This document shows positions 8,039 to 15,880 of a DNA stretch of 25,462 nt, piece after piece. The stretch is taken from contig JBILHQ010000067.1 in NCBI GenBank assembly GCA_044350415.1, positions 1-25,462 on the forward strand, read 5' to 3'. Below the pieces are notes generated by a model that saw nothing but the letters and a program-made list of their open reading frames with translations, ran no database searches and had not been told where the DNA came from. The stretch is from M3007 sp044350415. Its GTDB lineage: Bacteria > Bacteroidota > Bacteroidia > Chitinophagales > Saprospiraceae. The position numbers and the translations under genes were made by a program. Each line of letters begins with the position of its first letter. Within the stretch, counting starts at the first letter, position 1.

Positions 8039-8665
8039 ATGAGACTCTTATTGGTATTCGGCACATTGATGTTGTCTTTCGCAGGGATATCCTGCAAAAA
8101 AACAACCATGGTAACCGGAATGATAACTGATAGTGCTACAGGTCAACCAATTAAAGGAGTAAAGGTGTTGATGGCAGGAAATAAAAATGGAAGCGATGAA
8201 ACTATTACAGTAGACCTCGATATATCAGCAACAGATACCTTGGGGCAGTATGCCGTTGAGGTAAGTGGTAAAAAAATTCAAAGGGTTTTTATTCGAATTA
8301 CCAAAGATGGATATGCTGAAAAAAAAATAGTCTATTTTGATAATGGATCGTGTACGGAATATAATTGGGTGCTAAATCCTTATGATGCTTACCTGAGTAT
8401 AAAGTTAATCAATCAATCGGGTGCAAATGATTTATTCTATGCAATTGCAGGAAACAACTATGATGGTCTTAGAATTGTGGGGCCAAGCGGAAGCCATTCG
8501 TTGATGATACCTAAGGATGATTCCCTTACTCAGGTGGTAAAAATTGCAGGTGGGGACTTTAATCAAATACTTTGGGATATTAAGAACTTTGGCAGCTCCC
8601 CGGCACATATTGATTCCATTTTTTGTCCAAGGAATGACACGACGTACTATGTTTTGAGATATTAG
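8039..8665 (+). CDS. Lipoprotein with carboxypeptidase-regulatory-like beta-sandwich
   Basis: A 208-residue protein. Residues 1-18 form a lipoprotein signal (MRLLLVFGTLMLSFAGIS) and Cys19 is followed by KK. The mature part opens with VTGMITDSATGQPIKGVKVL, the hallmark of carboxypeptidase-regulatory-like / CNA-B type beta-sandwich domains common in Bacteroidota surface proteins. A second, unassigned region (~120-208) has a GGDFNQILWDIKN segment and a C-terminal PRNDTTYYVLRY. It probably sits on an outer- or inner-membrane face as a binding or structural domain; no ligand can be inferred. I take ATG at 8039 rather than the TTG at 8033 because it begins the signal peptide. It lies 2 nt after the broken lipoprotein gene and is followed by a hairpin terminator. 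Confidence 0.75.
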   Translation: MRLLLVFGTLMLSFAGISCKKTTMVTGMITDSATGQPIKGVKVLMAGNKNGSDETITVDLDISATDTLGQYAVEVSGKKIQRVFIRITKDGYAEKKIVYFDNGSCTEYNWVLNPYDAYLSIKLINQSGANDLFYAIAGNNYDGLRIVGPSGSHSLMIPKDDSLTQVVKIAGGDFNQILWDIKNFGSSPAHIDSIFCPRNDTTYYVLRY

Positions 8666-8688
8666 GTTGTTGCGGTGGGAGGAAACAG

Positions 8689-8722
8689 AAACAGGGGTTA
8701 CTGTAACCAGGAACCCCTGTTT
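8689..8722 (+). terminator. Hairpin terminator after the 8039-8665 lipoprotein gene
   Basis: AAACAGGGGTT (8689-8699) pairs perfectly with AACCCCTGTTT (8712-8722) around a 12-nt loop; the 3' arm ends in a T run. It lies 23 nt after the stop codon. Confidence 0.8.
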
Positions 8723-8780
8723 TATGGTAATTTTGTAGCCATGTATCCCGTACTTTTGAGCTTCACGATAACCCATCTCC

Positions 8781-9187
8781 ATGCTGCGATTATTAAAATG
8801 GCTCCTTTCGCCCCTGTTGCTCCTTTTTTTGGTGTTTTTCAATTGATCCGGTGCAGTTCGGGCTACAAAGAAAAAGACGGGAAAGTTTATTTTAACGGGG
8901 AAGAAATCACGGACAAAAGTTTCGTGGTGCTCAATGATGCTTTTGCCAGGGACTCCACCACGGCTTATTATAAAAGCAAATCTTTCCAATATGCCGATGT
9001 GGCTACGTTTAAAGTATTGGGCGAAAACTACGGCAGCGACAGCCGGCACGTTTTTTATAAAATCAATATAGTCAAAGGGGTAGATCCTGCCAGTTTTAAG
9101 GTTTACCCGCATGACGTGGGCAATGCCGATGCGGAAGATGCAGGGGGCAAATTCCATGAAGGCAAAAAAGTGGTGGATGATGAATGA
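8781..9187 (+). pseudogene. DKNYY-type repeat protein with an apparent frameshift in its signal-anchor poly-T
   Basis: An ATG at 8781 gives MLRLLKWLLSPLLLLFLVFF, a clear signal or anchor sequence, then stops at about 8844. The long body (GYKEKDGKVYFNGEEI... to 9187) is in the -1 frame. Adding one T to the run at 8824-8830 joins them into MLRLLKWLLSPLLLLFFGVF followed by QLIRCSSGYKEKDGKVYF. The body has repeated 'KDGKVYF', 'AYYKSKSFQYADVATFKVLG' and 'SRHVFYKINIVKGVDPASFKV' units, the pattern of DKNYY-family proteins, whose function is unknown. The body frame also has ATG codons upstream (for example 8741), but those give no plausible signal. The gene converges with the TMTC-like gene, with 9 nt between stops. 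The frameshift could be real, or an error in a seven-T run. Confidence 0.6.
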
Positions 9188-9196
9188 TGGATGCTT

Positions 9197-10987
9197 TTAC
9201 GGCAACGCCTGCGCTGCCCGTTCCACTTCTTCGCCCACTTTTTCGCCCACTTGTTTCGCCATTTCAAGGTCCTTCAGGGCTTCTGCTTTATTGCCCGACT
9301 TGATCCAGCACCGGGCCCTGTTCAAATAATTGGCTCCTTTTTTAGGATTGAGCCGGATTCCTGCGTCGAAATCTTCCTTCGCTGCGCGGTAATCCTGTTT
9401 GGAGTTGTAATAGATAACCCCTCTGTTGCCCCTTGGCTCTTCATCTTGCGGTGCCAGTTCAATACATTTGGTATAGTCAGCGATTGCCTCATCTGTTTTT
9501 CCCAATTTATCGAGGGTAAAAGCGCGTAATAAATAGGCCCGGGGCTTGTCGGGATGGAAGCGGACATATTGCCCGGCATCGGCGAGGGCCGCTTCATATT
9601 TTTGTTGGTTCAAATAAATCACCGTGCGGTTTTCCAGGGAATTGGCGTGGTCGGGCTCTGTCTGTAAGGCAATGGTGTAGTCTGCCACTGCTTCGTCGTA
9701 TTTGTTCAATTTGGTAAACAGGTAATGTGCGCGGTTGGAACGAGCCACATAACCAGTAGGGTAGGCTTCAATCGATTTGGTCCAGAGTGTCAGGCTGTCT
9801 TTCCACACCCGGACTTGGTGGTTGGTCAACACTGCGAATCCCAAACCTGCCAGGAAAAACAACCCCAGCAGACTGTTTTTGGTGGTTACTGACCAGGTGC
9901 TGTTGGTCCATGCCATGGCGAGTGTAAATGCCAGGCCTATATACGGCACGTAAGTGTACCGCTCCGAAATGACAGAATTGCCAAAAGCCAGTAGCTGAAG
10001 GACTAACGCCACATTGACGGCATAAAATGCAATGCCAAACAGGAAGTCTTTGTTCCTGCGGAAATACCAGGCCGCCGCCGCCGTCGCCCCCGTCACCAGC
10101 AGTGCTGGATAATAAGAGATGGGTATGATTCCAGCCGCCGGAAACGGGTGTACAGCCGATAAAGGAGCGGGCCAGAACAAGCGTTTGATATACTCACCAA
10201 AACCATAACAGGCAAATGTTACCCGTTGCCAGATGGGGTAGTACTCCTGATCGGCAATGGCTTGTTCAGATTGAAATTGCAGGGTAAGTACGCCGAAAAG
10301 CAATGCCAAAGCGAAAAAAGGTAATTGCTCTAACCATACTTTTTGATCCGTCAGGGATCGGCCACGGTACCAGTCCACTAGCAACAAAACGACAGGAAGG
10401 GTCACGGCCGCAGGTTTGGACAGCAGTGACATTGCAAAAAGCACCAATGAAACGGTGTATTTTTTCCAATCGGGCTGTTGGATATACCGCAGGTAGGAGA
10501 GGAGCGACAACAGGAAAAAAGCGGTGTAGAGCACGTCTTTTCGTTCGCTCGCCCAGGTTACTGATTCCACGTGCATCGGATGAAGGCCAAACAACATAGC
10601 TGTGATCAGGCCCACCCAACGTTGGCCATTGGAAAGCCGGAAGGCCAATAAAAAGACCAATCCTGTATTCGCGATGTGCAGGAGCCAGTCGATCAGGTGA
10701 TATGAATAAGGCGACAATGCGCCATACTGGTAATTCAACGCCAATGACCCGACGGTCAATGGATGGTAATTAGATACTACGGGTTTTGAAAAAATGCCCA
10801 CCCAATCCGGTCCCCGCAGCAGGGGATTTTCGGTGATATAAAATTGATCGTCCCAATTGGTAAATCCATTGGCGAGCATCGGGGAAAAAACCAGTGCGGT
10901 TATGGCGCAAATGCCAAGCAGCCATAATACCGGAATGCCCTGTTCAGGGGATTGGGGCGGCAAGGAGGGGCGTTTGTTTTTTTTCAT
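9197..10987 (-). CDS. TMTC-like polytopic membrane protein with C-terminal TPR repeats
   Basis: A 596-residue protein. The N-terminal ~400 residues are a multi-helix membrane domain with the signatures of the TMTC/GT-C-like family. These are NWDDQFYITENPLL (from residue 44), HPLTVGSLALNY, HPMHVESVTWASERKDVLYT (~118-137), SKPAAVTLP and NSVISERYTYVPY. Residues ~410-590 hold about four to five tetratricopeptide repeats (units such as YDEAVADYTIALQTEPDHAN and TDEAIADYTKCIELAPQD). Eukaryotic TMTC proteins are O-mannosyltransferases. Bacterial members are common in Bacteroidota and Planctomycetes and are usually annotated only as TPR proteins; a role in protein O-glycosylation at the membrane is plausible but inferred. 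The start is ATG (MKKNKRPS). It converges with the DKNYY gene and is separated from the M23 gene upstream by a palindromic hairpin. Confidence 0.85.
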   Translation of the reverse strand: MKKNKRPSLPPQSPEQGIPVLWLLGICAITALVFSPMLANGFTNWDDQFYITENPLLRGPDWVGIFSKPVVSNYHPLTVGSLALNYQYGALSPYSYHLIDWLLHIANTGLVFLLAFRLSNGQRWVGLITAMLFGLHPMHVESVTWASERKDVLYTAFFLLSLLSYLRYIQQPDWKKYTVSLVLFAMSLLSKPAAVTLPVVLLLVDWYRGRSLTDQKVWLEQLPFFALALLFGVLTLQFQSEQAIADQEYYPIWQRVTFACYGFGEYIKRLFWPAPLSAVHPFPAAGIIPISYYPALLVTGATAAAAWYFRRNKDFLFGIAFYAVNVALVLQLLAFGNSVISERYTYVPYIGLAFTLAMAWTNSTWSVTTKNSLLGLFFLAGLGFAVLTNHQVRVWKDSLTLWTKSIEAYPTGYVARSNRAHYLFTKLNKYDEAVADYTIALQTEPDHANSLENRTVIYLNQQKYEAALADAGQYVRFHPDKPRAYLLRAFTLDKLGKTDEAIADYTKCIELAPQDEEPRGNRGVIYYNSKQDYRAAKEDFDAGIRLNPKKGANYLNRARCWIKSGNKAEALKDLEMAKQVGEKVGEEVERAAQALP

Positions 10988-11010
10988 TGGTGCAGATGCA
11001 ATTTAAGCCC

Positions 11011-11018
11011 GAAAGATA
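11011..11018 (-). promoter_or_regulatory. Candidate -7 box for the TMTC-like gene
   Basis: The minus strand reads TATCTTTC, one mismatch from TAnnTTTG, 24 nt upstream of the ATG. No clear -33 element was found. Confidence 0.3.
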
Positions 11019-11065
11019 ATGGGTTCATGGGAATTATTGCAATACTGCGGTGAATTTTGGGATGA

Positions 11066-11106
11066 GCGTGATGTCGATGCGTGATGTCACGCACCCGACA
11101 TCACGC
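11066..11106. terminator. Palindromic hairpin after the M23 peptidase gene
   Basis: GCGTGATGTCG (11066-11076) and CGACATCACGC (11096-11106) form a perfect 11-bp stem. A third copy of the core, gcgtgatgtcacgc at 11079-11092, lies between the arms and is itself palindromic. It starts one base beyond the peptidase stop codon (11108-11110). There is no T run, so it is a candidate rather than a textbook terminator. Confidence 0.5.
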
Positions 11107-11107
11107 A

Positions 11108-13930
11108 CTAATATTTCACCACCACCACGGTCTTTGAAAATCCTTTACCAACCAGCCGTACATTATACCGGCCTGCGGGCAATCGCCCCAAGTGCAGCGT
11201 CCTTGTTGCGCCGTCCGATACCATGCTGTGGTCTTCCAGAACTACTTTGCCGAGATTATCAATGACTTGTAGTAAGGAGGTCGGACTGCCTTCGCAGGTA
11301 ACCAACAGGATATCACTGGTGGGATTAGGCCGAATGAATATTTTAAAGGCATCACTGGGATCGTTGGTGGAAGTGGTAGCCGAGACAATCACGGTATCCG
11401 ATGCCGTACATCCAGCGCTATTGGTCACCGTTACGGTGTAAGATCCGGCAGTATTAACGGTGATGGTCGGCGTGGTGGCGCCAGTAGACCACTGATAGGT
11501 CAGCCCCGGATTGGCAGGTGCGCCCAATACTGCCTGTCCGCCCTGGACGATAGCGATATTGGCACCTAAGTTAATGGTAGGGTATGGATTGACGGTAATA
11601 TAAACGGAGGCACAATTGATGGCTGGACCACAATTTGTGCCTTCCGGTTGTACGAACAAAAAGCCGCTTGTGGTAGGGACAACGGTGGTAGCGGTGCCGG
11701 TTCCTACCATCGATCCTGCCGTACATTGGCCTGTCCGCCAGATCCATGCTCCACCTGTTCCTGGAGATCCGCCCTCTACATTTACAGAAATACTCTCCCC
11801 AATACAAATATTATTAGCGGAAGCTACAATACCCGTTGGCGCGACAGCGTAGGCGCATGACAGGATACTCGCCACGTTGGAATAGCCCGAACAATTGGAA
11901 CTGCAACAAGATCTTACCCTGTAGAAATAGGTGGTGCCGGGTATTCCGGTGGTATCAGTATAAGATTGGGAAGTGCCGGTTGCTGCAATTAAGGAAAAGG
12001 GACCTCCCGCATTAGTGGCTCTTTCCAGCTCCATATTAGAAACATTCGTCATTGAGCCAGCCCAACTGAGAAGGGTTTGGTTGTTTCCTGCAATCGCAGC
12101 CGTTAAGGTATTGGGGGCAACAGGTGCGGTTGGGCACGAACAAGTGACGGTAAGCGTATAACTACCATAATGTCCATTGTAAGAGGTATTTCCTTGTCCG
12201 CCCGGATACATGGACCCATAACCATCCACTAAAATATAATAGGTGCCTGCTGGGGCATTGGTCATGGTCGAAACGTTACTGGTGACGATCACGTTGCCGG
12301 GGTTATTCGTAACGTTACAGCCGGTGAGAATAAAAACATCCAGGTCGAGACCTTCTGCATAATTAGAGAGCGTTGCCGTAATGTCGCCCGTACCAGTCGT
12401 GGTTAATGAATAGATATCTTCGGGGCCGGGATCATTCCAGGAAGTATAGGGATTACTGCTTACCGCAGAAAAATCGCCGGTGGTTACATTATTGGAGCTG
12501 CTTTGTTTCCCAGTCGTTTGTCCATTATATGCTTGTCCGCAAGTCAAAGGAACGGCATTAGCACAATTTAAGGAAAAACTACTGGGGCCGGTTACAGCCA
12601 CGTTTTGAGAAGTATATTGCTTGTTTTGGTTGGGTGTGCAGTTGTATTCGGAAAAAACCGGCCAATAGTCATCATTGTTAAACTTCGCTTCATTCGCATC
12701 GCGCCATTCAAAATGGAGGTGCGGACCGCTGGAATGTCCTGTGTTGCCCGATTTTCCGATGATTACGCCCTGAGCGACCACATCGCCTACTTTTACACCG
12801 ATAGCATTCAGGTGTGCATAATAGGAATAGGTATTATCGCTGTGTTTTATTTTGACTAAATTGCCATATCCACCAGTCAGTGTTTGAGTTCCGGTAGCAT
12901 TAAACCAGGCGAAAACAACAGTTCCACTGGCGACCGCTAAAATATTTGTTTGCAGGGGGATAGGAAAATCTATGGCCTGGTAGCCATGGTCGCCTGTATG
13001 TGGGCCACAGGTAGCGGCGGCACAGGCAGATGGAAAATTCATGTTTGGTAACAGGGAGCCCGTTCGGGAAACACAAAAGGCACTGCCGCTTGTCCACGGT
13101 AGTTTGAAGTTCACCTGATCTGCTACTGATGAACTATTGTTTTTTTTTACCTGGGACGGGTCTTTTTCATCAAATTGGAGGATATCTGATTTCTTCGAGT
13201 CTGTACCAAGCCATCCGACGACGGAAAAGGAAGCCAGGTCGTCTTTTTGAAGCAGGGTTTCTTTGTTTTTCTGACGATCATAGATATATATCCTGTTTAT
13301 AGTGCTCTCAGGACCTTTTACATCAGCAGTGGCACCGTAAATAAAACACTTTCCGTCGGGAGAAATTACCGGAGTGGTCAGGTAAGCCGATGTAATGGAT
13401 AATTTTGCGAATTGGCGGGTGGAGATATTGTACGACCAAATTCCTTCGTTTTCGGAAGCACTCCCAAACACTAATGCTTCTATATAAATAACGTCTCTCT
13501 TTCCAGACCAGGCAACGGGCCTGAAAGCGTAATTCGTATCGGGGCTGTTGGTGGGCGAAACCAGGATGTTTTTGGTATTCCTTTCGGCATCGTAGGCGCA
13601 AAGGTGGTATGCGCCATTATCCATATTTCTTTCCACAAACAACCAGTTCTTCCCGTCGGCCGATTGAATGGCTGAATAAAAGCCCATACCAGCGGCAATG
13701 GGTATTTTGTTCAACACCTCTTTGGGCATGGTGCTGTAAGAGTAGTAGGTGGAAGCAGTGCGTATTTTATTTCTTTTAATCTTCACGCCTTTTCCTAAAA
13801 GAGCGGTCTTCCCTTTGGTCGAACTGCTGTACAATTCAGTACTGTTCTTATAGAATGCAAATTGGTTTTGCCCCCAAATGGTTGCCGTGAGCAGGACAAA
13901 AAGGATTGATAATACTGTTTTGGTATGCAT
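11108..13930 (-). CDS. Secreted M23-family metallopeptidase with beta-propeller-like N-terminus and T9SS type A tail
   Basis: A 940-residue multidomain exoprotein. There is a signal peptide (MHTKTVLSILFVLLTATIWG, 1-20), then a region (~45-280) of PD40/WD-like beta units (SPDGKCFIYG). The LytM/M23 peptidase lies at ~305-420, with the first zinc-ligand region GDHGYQAIDF (~314-323) and the HxH ligand region HSSGPHLHFEW (~400-410). A pre-peptidase C-terminal-like domain (~480-600), a fibronectin III-like domain (~610-700), Ig/PKD-like domains (~790-855, YQWSTGATTPTITV) and a type A T9SS sorting domain ending LPAGRYNVRLVGKGFSKTVV complete it. M23 enzymes cleave peptidoglycan cross-links or glycine-rich peptides; here the enzyme would be exported and surface-attached. 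The reading frame is open to 14206, but the extra 92 codons translate a 13-bp tandem repeat, so I place the start at the signal-peptide Met at 13930. Confidence 0.93.
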   Translation of the reverse strand: MHTKTVLSILFVLLTATIWGQNQFAFYKNSTELYSSSTKGKTALLGKGVKIKRNKIRTASTYYSYSTMPKEVLNKIPIAAGMGFYSAIQSADGKNWLFVERNMDNGAYHLCAYDAERNTKNILVSPTNSPDTNYAFRPVAWSGKRDVIYIEALVFGSASENEGIWSYNISTRQFAKLSITSAYLTTPVISPDGKCFIYGATADVKGPESTINRIYIYDRQKNKETLLQKDDLASFSVVGWLGTDSKKSDILQFDEKDPSQVKKNNSSSVADQVNFKLPWTSGSAFCVSRTGSLLPNMNFPSACAAATCGPHTGDHGYQAIDFPIPLQTNILAVASGTVVFAWFNATGTQTLTGGYGNLVKIKHSDNTYSYYAHLNAIGVKVGDVVAQGVIIGKSGNTGHSSGPHLHFEWRDANEAKFNNDDYWPVFSEYNCTPNQNKQYTSQNVAVTGPSSFSLNCANAVPLTCGQAYNGQTTGKQSSSNNVTTGDFSAVSSNPYTSWNDPGPEDIYSLTTTGTGDITATLSNYAEGLDLDVFILTGCNVTNNPGNVIVTSNVSTMTNAPAGTYYILVDGYGSMYPGGQGNTSYNGHYGSYTLTVTCSCPTAPVAPNTLTAAIAGNNQTLLSWAGSMTNVSNMELERATNAGGPFSLIAATGTSQSYTDTTGIPGTTYFYRVRSCCSSNCSGYSNVASILSCAYAVAPTGIVASANNICIGESISVNVEGGSPGTGGAWIWRTGQCTAGSMVGTGTATTVVPTTSGFLFVQPEGTNCGPAINCASVYITVNPYPTINLGANIAIVQGGQAVLGAPANPGLTYQWSTGATTPTITVNTAGSYTVTVTNSAGCTASDTVIVSATTSTNDPSDAFKIFIRPNPTSDILLVTCEGSPTSLLQVIDNLGKVVLEDHSMVSDGATRTLHLGRLPAGRYNVRLVGKGFSKTVVVVKY

Positions 13931-14004
13931 GGTATTAAAAATTGAAAATCGGTTAATATATATTGACAGCATTCGAGCGAACGTGCCAGGGATTAAGGAT
14001 AAAA

Positions 14005-14226
14005 CTATACTACTGGACGATATTTTCAACGCTGCGTAAAAAATCTGCGTAAAATCTGCGCGTAAAATCTGCGCGTAAAATCTGCGCGTAAAATCTGCGC
14101 GTAAAATCTGCGCGTAAAATCTGCGCGTAAAATCTGCGCGTAAAATCTGCGCGAAATACACTCTGGGTGCTGCAAAAAATCTGTGTAAAACCTGCGCGAA
14201 ATACACTCGAGCGCTATGTAAGTATG
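14005..14226. repeat. Dispersed repeat element copy containing a 13-bp array
   Basis: The left end, ctatactactggacgatat (14005-14023), followed by tttcaac, matches the reversed right end of the TIR element at 17712-17827 (ccatactactggatatttt). After it comes aatctgcg/acctgcgcg-type sequence like the interior of that element. A degenerate right end (gtaagtatgg, 14217-14226) may correspond to the other terminus. This accounts for nearly all of the 13931-14239 intergenic space. Confidence 0.6.
14050..14153. repeat. Eight perfect tandem copies of a 13-bp unit
   Basis: The unit taaaatctgcgcg is repeated eight times without change. A diverged unit follows (ctgtgtaaaacctgcgcgaa near 14181), and a shorter aatctgcg copy precedes. 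There are no spacers, so it is not CRISPR. Thirteen is not a multiple of three; the false coding extension here shows a 13-residue period (39 bp). Confidence 0.95.
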
Positions 14227-14239
14227 GATAAAAGCTTCC

Positions 14240-15295
14240 TTACCGTTGTTGTTTTACTAATTTTGTTGTGCGAACTTGTTGCCCCGACTGCACGGTGCAA
14301 TAATACAATCCAGTGGGGAGTGCTGCTGCGGATTCCCAGTAAAGCACTTTTTCTTCTCCGGATTGTACCGTCAACTGATCTGCTAATTGCGTAATCAATT
14401 GGCCGGTAGCATCGTAAATCCGAACGCTTACCGGGGTTGTTTGTTGCGCTTTTACCCGAATTTCTAAACGATCGCTAAAAGTATTTGGCGATATATTAAC
14501 GGAGGTAAGGTCTATGGTGGGCGATTGAGTGCCGCTGGCTAATTCCGCTTGCCACCAGTCTAAAACAGTGCCTACGTGTGACCGCATCAAATTAAAATCA
14601 GAGGCTAATGACAGATCAAAGCCGTAGGTCAAAACCCTGGCTCCATTGGGTGCATGATACCAAGCTGCTGTGACGGCGCCTTCCAGTACATAACCGCTGC
14701 CGCCAAAAAGATAAACAGGCGTTGCTTCGGGGCGCAATTCAAAACCATCGGCATACCAGAGCGTGCTGAATTGCCAGTTAATATCCCCTATTCCTGTAAT
14801 GGGCTGGCCAGGGACCGGGGTAACAAAAGGTACGCCTAAACCGCCATCATCGCCAAAAGATTGCGCTGCATATTTGGAAATTCCCAGATAGTCATAGGCA
14901 AAATCACCTGCCTGAAAGGTGATAGGAGCCTGTCCGTAGCGATCGAAAAAATAATCGATCCCAATCAGCCAAAAGTTGGCATTGGGTTGGGACAGGTACT
15001 GAGTCAATTCTGTATTAGTGGAATCCCCTCCGCCCCAAAACTGGAGCCCCGCTCCCCATGACGAAGTGTGCCAGATGACTAAGTCGTAGTCGCTCATATC
15101 GGCTGCTGAAGGGCTGACACCTTGTCCGTAAGCATCGATATAGAGGTTTTCGTACCCCAATGAATCAAGGGTGGAAGCCAAAGTTTCCGCATTGCCAAAG
15201 GTATCGCCGCTGTCGTCGACAAACATTATTTTGAACTGTGCATTGGCGGAAAAGGCTATGAAGGTGAAAAGGAAAAGGTAGATTAGTTTAAACAT
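14240..15295 (-). CDS. T9SS-exported protein with a class I GATase/ThuA-like N-terminal domain
   Basis: A 351-residue protein with a signal peptide (MFKLIYLFLFTFIAFSANAQ, 1-20). Residues ~21-255 begin KIMFVDDSGDTFGNAETLAS, then SLGYENLYIDAYGQG, DLVIWHTSSWGA and FWLIGIDYFF. This beta-alpha pattern (strand, helix, strand ending in D/W) resembles the flavodoxin-like fold of ThuA/GATase-like domains found in secreted Bacteroidota proteins and next to peptidases. No catalytic Cys is evident, so it may be non-enzymatic. The C-terminal ~85 residues (SPNTFSDRLEIRVKAQ...LPTGLYYCTVQSGQQVRTTKLV) are a type A T9SS sorting domain. It stands upstream of the M23 peptidase gene on the same strand, separated by the repeat array. 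The domain assignment of the N-terminus is moderate. Confidence 0.75.
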   Translation of the reverse strand: MFKLIYLFLFTFIAFSANAQFKIMFVDDSGDTFGNAETLASTLDSLGYENLYIDAYGQGVSPSAADMSDYDLVIWHTSSWGAGLQFWGGGDSTNTELTQYLSQPNANFWLIGIDYFFDRYGQAPITFQAGDFAYDYLGISKYAAQSFGDDGGLGVPFVTPVPGQPITGIGDINWQFSTLWYADGFELRPEATPVYLFGGSGYVLEGAVTAAWYHAPNGARVLTYGFDLSLASDFNLMRSHVGTVLDWWQAELASGTQSPTIDLTSVNISPNTFSDRLEIRVKAQQTTPVSVRIYDATGQLITQLADQLTVQSGEEKVLYWESAAALPTGLYYCTVQSGQQVRTTKLVKQQR

Positions 15296-15331
15296 GTTAA
15301 ATATTTAGAAAGCGTTTGATTTTTTTCGCGC

Positions 15332-15339
15332 CAAAATTA
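15332..15339 (-). promoter_or_regulatory. Candidate -7 box for the 14240-15295 gene
   Basis: The minus strand reads TAATTTTG, a full match to TAnnTTTG, 37 nt before the ATG. No clear -33 TTTG. The rest of the 15296-15550 gap is AT-rich; a TAACTTTA box at 15526-15533 could serve the + strand gene at 15551. I see nothing else there. Confidence 0.4.
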
Positions 15340-15550
15340 GAAGTTTTTATTAAATTTTTTACCATTATTCCTAAGAACCATCAGTTTTTCAGCAATACCT
15401 GGGGGGATGAAGCATCGACTATGCAAAAATAGATCATGGGTGGTAGTGTTTTATTTTTATTGTAGAAATAATTGCATTGAGTGCAGAGGATTTGAAATAA
15501 AAGGGGATAATTTCCTGTTTTCATGTAACTTTATAAAAAAACTACCACTA

Positions 15551-15880
15551 ATGATAGCAGAGCCCGTATTAGTTTTTGAAGAACTTGCCCAATTTCTGGC
15601 AAACCTGTCTCCCCGTAAAGTTATAGCATTCAGGACTTCTCCAAAGTCTCAGGAAAGAGTTACTTATTTAATTGCCAAAAACAAGGAGCGCGGCCTTTCT
15701 GAAGCAGAAGATAAGGAAATGGAGCAATATATGCAGATTGAGCATGTTGTTCAATTAGCCCAAGCCAAGGCTTTAACCAGTAACCCCTTTTACCCCATCA
15801 TCACCGTCTCCCCATACAGTTCCGCCCGCATATTCCGCACTTTTTCGCTGTGCAGGTATTCGCCATACGTCATTGACTGA
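15551..15880 (+). CDS. Small helical antitoxin-like / HNH-partner-type protein, possibly truncated at its 3' end
   Basis: A 109-residue protein starting at ATG 15551 (MIAEPVLVFEELAQFLANLS). Residues ~1-75, including LIAKNKERGLSEAEDKEMEQ and YMQIEHVVQLAQAKAL, match the style of small acidic-helical proteins that in Bacteroidota and Cyanobacteria usually precede an HNH endonuclease or sit in small toxin-antitoxin-like pairs. No such partner follows here. The family normally ends soon after the LAxAKA helix. In this copy the last ~30 residues (from about PFYPIITV) are encoded antisense to the 3' end of the ABC-F gene, with 91 bp of overlap, so the tail is probably not native. The frame is also open upstream of 15551 to 15407, but that part has no protein character. 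Confidence 0.6.
   Translation: MIAEPVLVFEELAQFLANLSPRKVIAFRTSPKSQERVTYLIAKNKERGLSEAEDKEMEQYMQIEHVVQLAQAKALTSNPFYPIITVSPYSSARIFRTFSLCRYSPYVID

Noticed and set aside
8432..9157. 241-codon open frame on the minus strand
   Set aside because: It is antisense to the lipoprotein and DKNYY genes, crosses the terminator, and has no protein-like motif.
14034..14160. Possible CRISPR array
   Set aside because: The repeats are 13 bp, contiguous and without spacers, and no cas gene is near.
13931..14206. N-terminal 92-codon extension of the M23 peptidase
   Set aside because: It translates the 13-bp tandem array and would bury the clear signal peptide that starts at 13930.
15407..15550. Upstream extension of the antitoxin-like gene
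   Set aside because: The residues are low-quality, and the family-like part starts at the ATG at 15551, preceded by a possible TAACTTTA box.
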